Below are positions 36,014-44,470 of a stretch of 64,000 nucleotides of DNA, one piece after another; the stretch's first letter is position 1; the number at the start of each line of letters is the position of its first letter. The stretch covers positions 23,740 through 87,739 of the forward strand of contig NZ_RHOX01000010.1 of assembly GCF_003946695.1 (NCBI RefSeq). The letters are read 5' to 3'. Position numbers and translations under genes: made by a program. This DNA comes from Lapidilactobacillus bayanensis (GTDB lineage: Bacteria > Bacillota > Bacilli > Lactobacillales > Lactobacillaceae). The notes under the pieces are model-generated. The model was not told the origin of the DNA, ran no database searches, and worked only from the letters and a program-made list of their open reading frames with translations.

Positions 36014-37429
36014 TTAGGTATTGCTTCTTACATATCCGCGTTGGCGATGTCTGTTAATGCTAACGTTGCCGTTTGCCTCCCAACCTGGCATATTATCCAT
36101 AATGAGTTTGACGTGCTTCGCTTCTGCATTAGTACGCCCGCTAAGATACCTATCAGGCGATTTATCAAACACAACCGCTAGTATTTCACGGTAACTAGTT
36201 TTTTGAAGTGGCATCTTTGTTTTGTCGTACTTGTCACTTAATTCATGAGCTAGGTCGCCTTTATCATAGGCAATATAACTATGCTTTAGGCTGTCTGACA
36301 GTTCGTCCCAATTAGTGGGGACTTCTGTATTAAGATAGCGTTCAATAGTATCTTTCAACGGATCAATAATTTTAGCTTCTTCTTGATACTGTTTGCCTGT
36401 TTCAATGGTTTTTTTATCCAGGTATAGCGGTTCGTTGTTGTCAAACCAACTCTTAGCTTCTGCAATGACTTGAAGTATTTCATTATCATCAACGTTTAAA
36501 GCGTCTTTAATTGGCGATGTTACCCCGCATTTAATCGGATAAAAGCGCCGTTCCCCTGTAGCATCTTTTAAATAATCGGTCTGATTGGTTGTACCGATAA
36601 ATACGCATTTTCTAGGGTGTGGTGTTGAGAAACGTCCATATGAACCGCGGTACTTATCTACGCCAGCGCTAATAAAATTCTTCATGTTCTCAACGTCTGT
36701 TTTTTTCATCGCCGATAACTCAGCAATTTCAATAATTAAACTGTCTTGTAATTGCTGATAATCATCTTTATTAGTGCCAAGACCTTTTACGCTATCATTG
36801 AATTTATCAGGAAACAGGTTCTTAATGGCTGTACTTTTACCTATGCCTTGCTTGCCCTCTAGGATAGGGACAAGTTCAAACTTAATTCCCGGACGATAAA
36901 CACGGGCAATCATACCTGTTAACCACGTTTTAGTTACCGACCGTGTATAGGCGTTGTCCTCTGCCCCTAAATAATCAATAAAGTAACGGCTAGCACGTTT
37001 CACGCCATCCCATTTAACACTTTCGATACGTGCTTTAACGGGGTTTACGGCATGCTTTAAAGCAATATTTATTACAGCATCAGATATATTATCTTTGCTA
37101 AATAATACGTTTTTGCTTTTTTCTAGATAGCCCCTAAGTAGAGCGATGTCGTTATCGCCCCAAAAGCCTTTTTTAAAATGTAAATCTGGAATATCTTTAG
37201 TTTTTATTATCTGATCTGAAAACTCATCATATGACAATAGCTCTTTTAATTTACTGTCAGTTTCGATAAATATTTCTACATTAAGGATAGAGTTTGAATT
37301 AACACCGCCGTTAGCGTTGGCTCTAATACCGTTCGGTAGGGCGGTACTATTATCCATTGTTACAATGTTATTGCGCTTTTTGATAGCTTCGTCCGTATCT
37401 TTAATTGTCCGTTCTAGTTCGCCGTTCAA
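36014..37429 (-). CDS. VapE-family replicative helicase (virulence-associated E)
   Basis: This 471-residue protein has the VapE superfamily 3 helicase core. Walker A is GKQGIGKST (about residue 190), Walker B/acidic LIIEIAEL (about 229), the motif C-like FIGTTNQTDYL with sensor Asn (about 275), and GERRFYPI (arginine finger region). The N-terminal 120 residues include WDGVKRASRYFIDYLG, another VapE hallmark. Its ATG overlaps the primase stop by 4 bases. It is expected to unwind the adjacent iteron origin for autonomous replication of the excised island. Confidence 0.9.
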   Translation of the reverse strand: MNGELERTIKDTDEAIKKRNNIVTMDNSTALPNGIRANANGGVNSNSILNVEIFIETDSKLKELLSYDEFSDQIIKTKDIPDLHFKKGFWGDNDIALLRGYLEKSKNVLFSKDNISDAVINIALKHAVNPVKARIESVKWDGVKRASRYFIDYLGAEDNAYTRSVTKTWLTGMIARVYRPGIKFELVPILEGKQGIGKSTAIKNLFPDKFNDSVKGLGTNKDDYQQLQDSLIIEIAELSAMKKTDVENMKNFISAGVDKYRGSYGRFSTPHPRKCVFIGTTNQTDYLKDATGERRFYPIKCGVTSPIKDALNVDDNEILQVIAEAKSWFDNNEPLYLDKKTIETGKQYQEEAKIIDPLKDTIERYLNTEVPTNWDELSDSLKHSYIAYDKGDLAHELSDKYDKTKMPLQKTSYREILAVVFDKSPDRYLSGRTNAEAKHVKLIMDNMPGWEANGNVSINRHRQRGYVRSNT

Positions 37430-38301
37430 CCTGTCGCCCCCTTCGCTTGTTCTTTTTTAGCGATATTGGTAAAGATGCTTATAACGTCGCGCTCTGGTAA
37501 AGGTGGCTCACAATAGTTATTTTTGATAGATAATAACTCATAAACCATACGCGAATTTATCCCAGCTCTAAACAACTTGCCACAATAGCTAGTTAGGGCG
37601 GTGTGGCGTTGTCCGTCTGTAATAGGTGTATTAGTTTCATTAATCACTCTTGCTGTGTAGTTTCTAGTTGGTCGGTTACTGGTGATAAAGCTTTTTGTTG
37701 GTTGTGGCTTAATGTCCTTACATAATTCTAGCGTCTTATCTATAGCTAGTGGCTTCCCTTCGTGCATCAGATAGCCTTTATTAGTCAAGTTCGCGCTGTA
37801 ACGGTTGATAATTGGTAAACCGAATACTTGAGCCCATGCCTTAGCGCCTGTATCTAGTGGTAAATGCTTGGCAAAATAAGAATATAGTTGTTCGTACTCA
37901 CTAGCATTGAATGAACGATCAACGGCTAATATCAATCGATAACGCGCGCCTTTGAAACCATAACTAATACTTGGATAACGAATAAACGCGGTATTTCTAA
38001 AGACGTTATCGAACGTTGTTAATAGGGCTTGCTCGTTGTCCGTTTCATCAAAATCTAAAGCTAGGACTGATCGAGTTAATAGATTGTCATTGCTACGAGT
38101 TAGATTAGCCATATCACCAGCGATGAAATACTTAGCTTTAGTCTGCTTAAATATCTCAATAGCATTGCCTGTATGAGTGCTCGTTGCGTTCTGCGGACTA
38201 ATGCTCTTAATGAAATTAAAATCATCTAAAGTAGCGTTATGTTGAGTTTCTTTCACGCTTATTAGTTGGTTAGTGTGAAGCCCTGTCTGACCGTAAATCA
38301 T
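37426..38301 (-). CDS. Island primase
   Basis: 291 residues, coupled to VapE by start/stop overlap. It reads as a primase-type protein associated with VapE. The N-terminal part has ALDFDE (catalytic-type acidic motif) and FIRYPSISYGFKGARYRLILAVDR, as in archaeo-eukaryotic-like primases. A GLPIINRYSANLTNKGYL segment follows. The C-terminal helical domain (about 215-285) looks like the PriCT-type domain. It would prime replication at the island origin. Confidence 0.75.
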   Translation of the reverse strand: MIYGQTGLHTNQLISVKETQHNATLDDFNFIKSISPQNATSTHTGNAIEIFKQTKAKYFIAGDMANLTRSNDNLLTRSVLALDFDETDNEQALLTTFDNVFRNTAFIRYPSISYGFKGARYRLILAVDRSFNASEYEQLYSYFAKHLPLDTGAKAWAQVFGLPIINRYSANLTNKGYLMHEGKPLAIDKTLELCKDIKPQPTKSFITSNRPTRNYTARVINETNTPITDGQRHTALTSYCGKLFRAGINSRMVYELLSIKNNYCEPPLPERDVISIFTNIAKKEQAKGATG

Positions 38302-38558
38302 TGGGCATTTTCCAATCGCTTAATCTGGTCGTTTAACTTCTCTGTTGCAATATCTATAAGCACGATCCATTTATCATAATCACGATAAATTTCGTAAGCT
38401 AAAAGAAAAACCTCTGATTGAGTGGCTTCTTTAACAGTATCTGTTTTTGGCTGTGCTCGATCTAAATTATCTGAAAGTACTAATAATAAATTTCTTGCTT
38501 GTTCGATGTTATAAGTGATCTCGCCTAATTCGGTAATATCTAATTTCTCTTTAGTCAT
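38298..38558 (-). CDS. Hypothetical island protein
   Basis: 86 residues, helical and charged (NIEQARNLLLVLSDNLDRA, CIEIATEKLNDQIKRLENAQ-like tail), without a recognised domain. It ends overlapping the primase start and has a GAGGAG site before its ATG, so it belongs to the replication operon. Confidence 0.7.
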   Translation of the reverse strand: MTKEKLDITELGEITYNIEQARNLLLVLSDNLDRAQPKTDTVKEATQSEVFLLAYEIYRDYDKWIVLIDIATEKLNDQIKRLENAQ

Positions 38559-38711
38559 GATTGTTAATCTCCTCTTTATTAATTAGTAAAAATACTGTAT
38601 AATAAAGGCAATAAACAGCTATATAAAGCCGTTTTCTGTATATCCGTTGTGGTCTGCTAGGACTAAATGCAACGGCTATTTTTTTGCCCTTATTCATAAT
38701 TAAAAGCATCG

Positions 38712-38936
38712 CTAGTTCCTTGTATCTGGTAGCAACTTCATAACTAAATCGCCATAAGTTTCAGTATCACTTAATTCATTGATTGCTATTTCCGCTAAGT
38801 CTCTAGCGTGTTCTAACGTTATATTTTCAGTACCTCGATAAAGACCAGCAATATTACATAGAATCTCTATAACGGTTACTAGTGGTTCTATTGGTTCGTC
38901 ATCTTCTTTAATAAAAAAACGATTAGTATTATCCAT
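38712..38936 (-). CDS. Hypothetical acidic island protein
   Basis: 74 residues, rich in Asp and Glu, mainly helical (HARDLAEIAINELSDTETYGDLVMKLLP). GGAG site before the ATG. A hairpin (AGCCGTT...AACGGCT on the minus strand, about 38625-38685) lies in the gap to the next gene. No family recognised. Confidence 0.6.
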   Translation of the reverse strand: MDNTNRFFIKEDDEPIEPLVTVIEILCNIAGLYRGTENITLEHARDLAEIAINELSDTETYGDLVMKLLPDTRN

Positions 38937-38976
38937 AATGTTTGCTCTCCTAATTAATATGCGCGCCCGCCAGCGT

Positions 38977-39243
38977 CTAAATTTCGTTTTCTTTGCAATA
39001 CTGATCTAAAGTAGCCTTTGAATAACGGCTTATACCGTCTAGGCTTACTACTGGAATATTAAGCTGTTTAAAAGTCTTAACACTCACATGTAAGTAGTCG
39101 CTCGCTTGTCCTTGGTTCATATAGGGCGGATAGCTTTGCGCCTGTACTAACGCATCAAAAGCCTTTTTTGCTGATGAAATAAACATTTCTGTGATCTCTG
39201 TTGATGCTTCATCGGGAATAGCTATTTTTAACTCGCTTGCCAT
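38977..39243 (-). CDS. xis: Excisionase-like HTH protein
   Basis: 88 residues. The C-terminal half, YMNQGQASDYLHVSVKTFKQLNIPVVSLDGISRYSKATLDQYCKENEI, is a MerR/excisionase-type helix-turn-helix with a wing and a final helix. The AGGAGG site is strong. As the early gene after the Cro-like and membrane proteins it is the likely excisionase or AlpA-type activator. Function is inferred from fold and position. Confidence 0.7.
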   Translation of the reverse strand: MASELKIAIPDEASTEITEMFISSAKKAFDALVQAQSYPPYMNQGQASDYLHVSVKTFKQLNIPVVSLDGISRYSKATLDQYCKENEI

Positions 39244-39256
39244 TTTCTCACCTCCT

Positions 39257-39388
39257 TTAAAGTCCTGTGATTGATACTGACCATAGCCAAACGCTTAAAA
39301 CGGCGATGAGCAATGAACTAAAAGCAATAATAATTAAATCAGCATCTAATCCGTTACCTAAGCCAAAATATTCTTTAATGTGTTGCAT
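39257..39388 (-). CDS. Small membrane protein (43 aa)
   Basis: The frame starts at ATG 39388 after AAAGGG, encodes 43 residues and ends nine bases inside the upstream region of the excisionase-like gene. After a short hydrophilic start (MQHIKEYFGLGNGLD) it has one long hydrophobic helix (LIIIAFSSLLIAVLSVWLW). Gene spacing on both sides (25 and 13 bases) supports it. Unknown function. Confidence 0.6.
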   Translation of the reverse strand: MQHIKEYFGLGNGLDADLIIIAFSSLLIAVLSVWLWSVSITGL

Positions 39389-39413
39389 GATTAGCACCCT
39401 TTCTTTCTATGGA

Positions 39414-39635
39414 CTATTTCTGTACATTGCTACCAAAAAAAATTTCGTCAATACTAACAGGACCATTAATTCTATTTGAAATAATTTCTTTAATAGTCAC
39501 TTTTTCATCATCGCTGAAAGAAACTCGTCCTTGCTCCTTTGCTTGATAAGATGAGAGATTCATATTAGCTAAACTAGACAATTCTTTTTGAGTTAGTCCA
39601 GCAAATTGACGATAGCGTTTGATGCTTAAAATCAT
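39414..39635 (-). CDS. Cro-like HTH protein
   Basis: 73 residues with an XRE-type helix-turn-helix (YRQFAGLTQKELSSLANMNLSSYQAKEQGRVSFS). It is divergent from the CI-like repressor across a 134-bp operator region, the position of Cro or an Stl-antagonist in phage and satellite switches. AAGGAAGG precedes the ATG. Confidence 0.8.
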   Translation of the reverse strand: MILSIKRYRQFAGLTQKELSSLANMNLSSYQAKEQGRVSFSDDEKVTIKEIISNRINGPVSIDEIFFGSNVQK

Positions 39636-39644
39636 TTTTGCACC

Positions 39645-39745
39645 TTCCTTTTTAAAATGTACTTTCGATGTACGTTATCATAATACACAAAACTAATTGT
39701 AAAATCAAATGTAACTATGTACTTTTTCAGGACTTTGTAATAACA
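39645..39745. promoter_or_regulatory. Genetic-switch operator region
   Basis: Between the divergent regulators the half-site AATGTAC recurs. AATGTACTTTCGATGTACG (about 39656-39674) contains two TGTAC half-sites, and AAATGTAACTATGTACTTT (about 39707-39725) repeats the pattern. Two spaced operators of this sort are typical of CI/Cro-like switches. Confidence 0.55.
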
Positions 39746-39769
39746 TACTGATGAAAGGCGGTGTGATTA

Positions 39770-40558
39770 TTGAAAGTAAATAAGATAGAAGTCGGTCGAC
39801 GTATATATGAATTAAGAACTGCTAAAAACTTAAGTATGTCTGAATTAGCGAATAAAATTAACGTTTCAGGGAAAAGTACTGTTAATGAGTGGGAAAAAGG
39901 ACGAACTTTACCCAATAAAAAGACTTTAAGAAAGTTGGCTGATTTTTTAGGGGTCGATGAAAATTATATCCTTTTTGGTTCACTCCAAAGTTATGTTGTT
40001 GACTTAATTAAATATCAATGGAAACAAATGGATAATGAACCTAATGAACTTACAAGTGCAATATATGAATATCTTTCACGATTGACAACGATTAAACAAG
40101 ATGCAGAAAAATTCACTATGACACCACCTACTGATACAATGATTTCTCAACTAGCATTGAAGGGACACTACATTGAAAGCTTATTACAAGCATGTTTACC
40201 AGATATAATGAAGGAGTTAAAAGACAATAATATTAGCTATGAAGATGAAAAAATCATTCAAGTTGCTACGCGATGCATTGTTTCAGAAACCATAGGCCGG
40301 GGAGCAACGTTTTCTGGTGAAGTCCAAAGATTAAAAAATGCACTGATTGATATTAGTAACACGAGTAACATTACTTTAATTCCTGAAAATATGACCATTG
40401 ATGAATATGTAAAGTTATACGGGGGAGATTCTAGAGACGATCCACGGTCAGTCTATGAAAGTTATTATTCGGGAAGAATGTATAATCTAATTGAAAGTTT
40501 CAAGACAGAAATTAACACTTTGAACGATGAATATAAATCTAATGTGAATAAATTTTAA
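39770..40558 (+). CDS. CI/Stl-like repressor of the island
   Basis: 262 residues, TTG start after AAAGGCGG. The N-terminal XRE helix-turn-helix (IYELRTAKNLSMSELANKINVSGKSTVNEWEKGRTLPNKKTLRKLADFLGV, about 10-65) is followed by a long helical domain without the S24 peptidase motif. Lack of a self-cleavage domain fits a repressor lifted by a helper-phage protein, as for Stl of staphylococcal islands, rather than by RecA. It is encoded next to the integrase on the same strand. Confidence 0.8.
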   Translation: MKVNKIEVGRRIYELRTAKNLSMSELANKINVSGKSTVNEWEKGRTLPNKKTLRKLADFLGVDENYILFGSLQSYVVDLIKYQWKQMDNEPNELTSAIYEYLSRLTTIKQDAEKFTMTPPTDTMISQLALKGHYIESLLQACLPDIMKELKDNNISYEDEKIIQVATRCIVSETIGRGATFSGEVQRLKNALIDISNTSNITLIPENMTIDEYVKLYGGDSRDDPRSVYESYYSGRMYNLIESFKTEINTLNDEYKSNVNKF

Positions 40559-40683
40559 AAAAGAATTAGTCCAGGTTATAAAACAATTTTTAATATATTA
40601 AGCAATATTTGTAGTAATTCCTTTTATCACAGCATAACCAATACATAGCACGCCCGCCAGCAAGCTATGAAAGGTTGATAACT

Positions 40684-41832
40684 ATGGCATCATTCAAGCA
40701 ATATGAAACAAAAGACGGCACTAAGTTGTGGAAAACAGATGTTTATCTTGGTATTGATCTACAAACTGGAAAGCCAAAACATACGGTTAGACGTGGTTTT
40801 AAGACAAAAAAAGAGGCTTCGCTTGTAGCATCTAGGTTAGAACTGGACGCATCGCAAGGAAACCTTGAAAAGGAAAACAATATTCTATTTTCAGCCGTCT
40901 ATGATGAGTGGTATCAAGCTTATATCAATACCGTTAGCGAAAGCACTTGGAATAGAACGGCGGGTATGTTTGATAACCATATTCTACCAGCTTTAGGAAA
41001 ATATCGCATTAGGACGATTACGGTAGATCAAGTACAAAAAGAAGTTAATAAGTGGTTTAAGATTGCTACCCGTAACTATAAGCGGTGGTATAACTACGTT
41101 GTTAATGTCTTTGAATTTGCCTTAAAGCGTGGTTATATTGAGAAAAACATTGCCAAATTGGTTACATTGCCTAAGAAACACGCATCAGCAGGCGATGCTC
41201 CAGAGAATTTTTGGGATAAAGAACAATTAGAAACATTCTTTAGTTACATTGACCCAAATAAGGAAACCGAAAAGTATACCTTATTTAGAGTGTTAGCATT
41301 TTGTGGTGTCCGCCGTGGTGAGTGTTTAGCCTTAACTTGGAACGATATTAACTTCACTGATAGCACGATGAGAATTAATAAGACGTTGACACAAGGAGAG
41401 GGCGGAAAGCAAATAGTCCAGTCGCCTAAGACTAAGCATTCACGGCGTACGATTGATTTAGATCCAGCCACGGTTAATTATCTAAAGCACTGGAAAGCCG
41501 TTCAGAAACGCAAATATTTAATGCTAGGCATCAATACGTTACAACCTAACCAATTAATCTTTTCAAATACTAAGAACGGCTACCATTCGCTTAATACACC
41601 TGCTAAGTGGTTGAAACCTATCATCGCCGATCATAATTTAAAACCTATCACGATCCACGGTTTTAGGCATTCGCATGCATCGCTTTTATTCTCAGCAGGC
41701 GCAAGCATTAAAGAAGTACAACTTAGATTAGGTCATGCTGATGTGGCTACAACGTTAAATATCTATACTCATGTCACCAAAAAGCAAAATAAAGAAGCGG
41801 TTGAAAAGCTAGCTAATTATGCTAATTTTTAG
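40684..41832 (+). CDS. int: Tyrosine site-specific integrase
   Basis: Start taken at ATG 40684 (MASFKQYE). The 382-residue protein has an AP2-like arm-binding domain (SFKQYETKDGTKLWKTDVYLG), a SAM-like core-binding domain (about 65-160) and a catalytic domain. Counted from this start, the RKHRH/Y set is Arg210 (GVRRGE), His325 and Arg328 (HGFRHSHAS), His351 (LGHAD) and nucleophile Tyr361 (NIYTHV). It ends about 45 bp from the right att repeat and 130 bp from tRNA-Lys, so it catalysed this integration. Confidence 0.95.
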   Translation: MASFKQYETKDGTKLWKTDVYLGIDLQTGKPKHTVRRGFKTKKEASLVASRLELDASQGNLEKENNILFSAVYDEWYQAYINTVSESTWNRTAGMFDNHILPALGKYRIRTITVDQVQKEVNKWFKIATRNYKRWYNYVVNVFEFALKRGYIEKNIAKLVTLPKKHASAGDAPENFWDKEQLETFFSYIDPNKETEKYTLFRVLAFCGVRRGECLALTWNDINFTDSTMRINKTLTQGEGGKQIVQSPKTKHSRRTIDLDPATVNYLKHWKAVQKRKYLMLGINTLQPNQLIFSNTKNGYHSLNTPAKWLKPIIADHNLKPITIHGFRHSHASLLFSAGASIKEVQLRLGHADVATTLNIYTHVTKKQNKEAVEKLANYANF

Positions 41833-41840
41833 TTGATCCG

Positions 41841-41872
41841 TGACGGTCATTTTGACGGTCATTGACGGTCAC
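41841..41872. repeat. Integrase arm-type repeats, right end
   Basis: Three copies of TGACGGTCAT/C at 41841-41850, 41853-41862 and 41863-41872 between integrase and att repeat; the motif recurs inside the left end. Confidence 0.8.
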
Positions 41873-41876
41873 TAGC

Positions 41877-41975
41877 TACTTTTCAATGACATTCAAGGCA
41901 ACAAAAAAACCAGCAACCACGGTGTTTTACCACTGCGTGATCACTGGTTAATGTCATTTGATGGGTGGTCAGGGG
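41877..41975. repeat. Right attachment repeat of the island (99 bp)
   Basis: Second copy of the 99-bp repeat. Positions 41962-41975 are the 3' end of tRNA-Lys; the rest carries the tRNA terminator (minus strand: AACCAG...CTGGTTTTTTT, about 41903-41953). The island thus restores both tRNA 3' end and terminator. Confidence 0.93.
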
Positions 41976-42034
41976 ATCGAACCCTGGACCCACGGATTAA
42001 GAGTCCGTTGCTCTGCCAGCTGAGCTAACCACCC
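41962..42034 (-). tRNA. tRNA-Lys (anticodon CTT)
   Basis: The minus strand folds as a full cloverleaf of 73 nt. The acceptor is GGGTGGT/ACCACCC, the D arm GCTC...GAGC, the anticodon arm ACGGA-CTCTTAA-TCCGT with CTT, the variable loop GGGTC, the T arm CAGGG-TTCGATC-CCCTG and the discriminator A. CCA is not encoded. It is the integration target of the adjacent island. Confidence 0.97.
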
Positions 42035-42142
42035 ATATGAACTTGACGACTTAAATATATTATCATAGGAAACGTATACCTGCAACCCTTGGTGGTGAAA
42101 AAGTTTGAATTTCTAACTTTTTTGTGAGATTTGTCTAAAATT

Positions 42143-42172
42143 TTGACAGATGATAATAGCTGTCAATATTAT
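42143..42172 (+). promoter_or_regulatory. Promoter of the iron alcohol dehydrogenase with embedded inverted repeat
   Basis: TTGACA (42143-42148) and TATTAT (42167-42172), spacing 18. TTGACAG (42143-42149) and CTGTCAA (42160-42166) form a 7-bp inverted repeat spanning the spacer, a likely operator. Confidence 0.6.
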
Positions 42173-42227
42173 TTTTTTACGCGTTGATTTATAATCGACT
42201 TATTCTATAAGCTAGTGAGGAAAAAAC

Positions 42228-43397
42228 ATGAAAACAAATTTTGATTTCTTATCACCAAGCGTTAACTTCTTTGGCCCTGGTGTCATCGAAAAGATCGGCG
42301 ATCGCGCTAAGATGTTAAATATGAATCATCCTTTAATTGTCACTGACAAATTTCTAGAGAGTGTCGCAGATGGTCCTGTTGCGCAAACTTTAGCTTCATT
42401 GAACAAAGCTGGTGTTACTTATACCATTTATAACGGCGTTGAACCTAATCCTAAGATTCATAATATTCAAGAAGCTAAGGCACTTTATTTAGCTGAAAAC
42501 TGTGACAGTATTATTACTGTTGGTGGTGGATCTGCTCATGATACTGGTAAAGGTACTGGCATCATTCTAACTAATGGCGAAGATATCACATCACTTGCTG
42601 GTATTGAAACGTTGGATAAACCATTGCCACCATTGATGGCCGTTAATACGACTGCTGGAACTGGTTCAGAATTAACGCGTCATTGTGTAATCACTAATCA
42701 AGAAACTCATTTGAAGTTTGTGGTTGTTTCATGGCGGAATATTCCGCTGGTTTCGTTTAATGACCCTCTATTAATGCTTGATGTTCCTGCTAAGCTAACT
42801 GCTGCCACCGGTATGGATGCTTTCGTTCAAGCTATCGAACCATATGTGTCAACTAACCGGAATGAATTAACTGACGGTATGTGTATTCAAGCGATCAAGT
42901 TAATTGAAGGTAGTTTGCGCGAAGCTGTTGCTAATGGTCACAACGTTGAAGCTCGGACGCAAATGGTCGAAGCTGAAATGTTAGCTGGTATGGCTTTTAA
43001 CAATGCCGATTTAGGTTACGTTCATGCGATGGCGCACCAATTAGGTGGTCAATATGATGCGCCTCACGGTGTTTGTTGTGCCTTATTATTACCAATTGTA
43101 GAACGTTACAATATTATTGCTGCACCAGAGCGCTTCGCTGAGTTGGCTAAGATAATGGGCGAGAATACGGAGGGTCTTTCAACACGTGCTGCTGCTGAAT
43201 TAGCAATTAAAGCGATGCGGCAAATGGCAGATGATGTTGGGATCCCGCGTAGCATTAAAGAGATCGGCGCAAAGCCAGAGGACTTCCCTTTGATGGCAGA
43301 AAATGCTTTAAAGGATGGCAATGCCTTCTCTAATCCGCGTAAAGGAACTAAAGAAGAGTTAATTCAATTGTTCCAAGAAGCGTATGATCAAGAATAA
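42228..43397 (+). CDS. Iron-containing alcohol dehydrogenase
   Basis: 389 residues, the normal length of group III alcohol dehydrogenases. The NAD-binding GGGSAHDTGKG and the NTTAGTGSELTRHCV blocks are present. The metal site is complete: Asp197 (GMDAFVQAIE), His266, His270 (YVHAMAHQLGG) and His280 (DAPHG). It reduces aldehydes or oxidises alcohols, such as ethanol, 1,3-propanediol or lactaldehyde products; the exact substrate is not readable. GTGAGG lies before the ATG, and a terminator follows. Confidence 0.93.
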   Translation: MKTNFDFLSPSVNFFGPGVIEKIGDRAKMLNMNHPLIVTDKFLESVADGPVAQTLASLNKAGVTYTIYNGVEPNPKIHNIQEAKALYLAENCDSIITVGGGSAHDTGKGTGIILTNGEDITSLAGIETLDKPLPPLMAVNTTAGTGSELTRHCVITNQETHLKFVVVSWRNIPLVSFNDPLLMLDVPAKLTAATGMDAFVQAIEPYVSTNRNELTDGMCIQAIKLIEGSLREAVANGHNVEARTQMVEAEMLAGMAFNNADLGYVHAMAHQLGGQYDAPHGVCCALLLPIVERYNIIAAPERFAELAKIMGENTEGLSTRAAAELAIKAMRQMADDVGIPRSIKEIGAKPEDFPLMAENALKDGNAFSNPRKGTKEELIQLFQEAYDQE

Positions 43398-43423
43398 GTA
43401 AGTTATTAAAGAAAAGTTTTGAA

Positions 43424-43492
43424 AAAACGGGCAATTATAAGTAGTGGCGTTGAAATACGTTGACTGCTTATAATGGTCCATTTTTTTTTAGA
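43424..43492 (+). terminator. Terminator of the alcohol dehydrogenase gene
   Basis: ATTATAAGTAGT pairs with ACTGCTTATAAT and ends in ATTTTTTTT. The rest of 43493-43694 contains another imperfect long hairpin (CGCTTAAAAC against GTTTAAGCG, about 43575-43610) and no gene. Confidence 0.8.
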
Positions 43493-43694
43493 TAAGTTTG
43501 CAGTACATCTTGTCTCAACGTAAATAAAATGCTGACAGGTTTACCAATTCGCGGACCTTGAGAGTAAGCTGAAACGCGCTTAAAACAACTGGTGCCAGTG
43601 AGTTTAAGCGTGAAGCTCACTGTGTTGATGTGCGATGATCTTCCGTTTGAATTTATGTCACCAGACCGTTATTTTTCGTGCTTTTAATGAAGTT

Positions 43695-43756
43695 TTGTGC
43701 TTTTGCCACAAAGTTAGTATAATGGGAGTAGCGTTTCCTAAGGAGGAACCATGTAG
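43695..43756 (+). promoter_or_regulatory. walR promoter and AUG-UAG start-stop before the gene
   Basis: TTGTGC (43695-43700), 17 bases, TATAAT (43718-43723). The Shine-Dalgarno AGGAGG (43741-43746) is four bases from ATG-TAG (43751-43756), which is immediately followed by the walR ATG at 43757, ten bases from the same site. Confidence 0.75.
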
Positions 43757-44464
43757 ATGGCAAAGAAAATTTTAGTTGTTGACGATGAGAAGCCTATTTC
43801 TGATATTGTCAAGTTTTCTTTAACCAAAGAAGGCTACGATGTTTCAGTGGCTTATGATGGTGAAGAGGCCTTAAAGAAAGTAGAAGAAGTTAATCCTGAT
43901 TTAATCTTGTTGGACTTGATGTTACCAAAAGTTGATGGTTTGGAAGTTGCTCGTGAAGTGCGCAAAACTCATGACATGCCCATTATTATGGTCACGGCGA
44001 AAGATTCCGAGATTGATAAAGTAATTGGTCTGGAATTAGGTGCTGATGATTATGTGACCAAGCCGTTTTCTAACCGCGAATTAGTTGCACGTGTTAAAGC
44101 TAACTTGCGCCGGCAAGCGACTGCAGTAGCAGACGCTGATGAGAGCTCGCATCACGAAATTGATATCGGTGATTTGACAATTTATCCTGATGCTTACGAT
44201 GTCGCAAAGCGTGGTGAAAAGATTGAATTAACTCACCGTGAATTTGAATTGCTTCATTATTTAGCTAAACATTTAGGTCAAGTCATGACGCGTGAACATT
44301 TATTACAAACTGTTTGGGGTTATGATTATTTCGGCGATGTGCGGACGGTTGATGTGACCGTTCGACGATTGCGAGAGAAGATCGAGGATGATCCTAGTTA
44401 TCCTAAATGGATCATAACGCGACGCGGTGTTGGTTATTTCTTGAAGAATCCAGATAACGAATAA
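43757..44464 (+). CDS. walR: Response regulator WalR (YycF)
   Basis: 235 residues: a receiver domain with acidic DDE start, phosphoacceptor Asp53 ([13 protein letters not shown]) and Lys in KPF, and an OmpR-type winged helix (about 130-230, [50 protein letters not shown]). With WalK it is the essential two-component system controlling cell-wall hydrolase genes in Firmicutes. It leads the walRK-yycHIJ-htrA cluster. Confidence 0.97.
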   Translation: MAKKILVVDDEKPISDIVKFSLTKEGYDVSVAYDGEEALKKVEEVNPDLILLDLMLPKVDGLEVAREVRKTHDMPIIMVTAKDSEIDKVIGLELGADDYVTKPFSNRELVARVKANLRRQATAVADADESSHHEIDIGDLTIYPDAYDVAKRGEKIELTHREFELLHYLAKHLGQVMTREHLLQTVWGYDYFGDVRTVDVTVRRLREKIEDDPSYPKWIITRRGVGYFLKNPDNE

Positions 44465-44470
44465 TAATCA

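Larger units (their letters stand above)
33806..41975. mobile_element. Phage-satellite (PICI-like) island integrated at tRNA-Lys
   Basis: An element of about 8.1 kb lies between two 99-bp direct repeats, the right one embedded in the 3' end of tRNA-Lys(CTT). Gene order from the tRNA is integrase and CI-like repressor on the plus strand. The opposite strand then carries a Cro-like protein, a small membrane protein, an excisionase-like protein, two small proteins, primase, VapE helicase, an iteron region and an HTH protein. The order integrase-repressor / divergent cro-xis-pri-rep-ori is that of Gram-positive phage-inducible chromosomal islands. Capsid, tail and terminase genes are absent. A prophage remnant is the alternative. 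Confidence 0.82.

Noticed and set aside
33806..41975. Complete prophage
   Set aside because: No terminase, portal, capsid, tail, holin or lysin genes in 8 kb between the att repeats.
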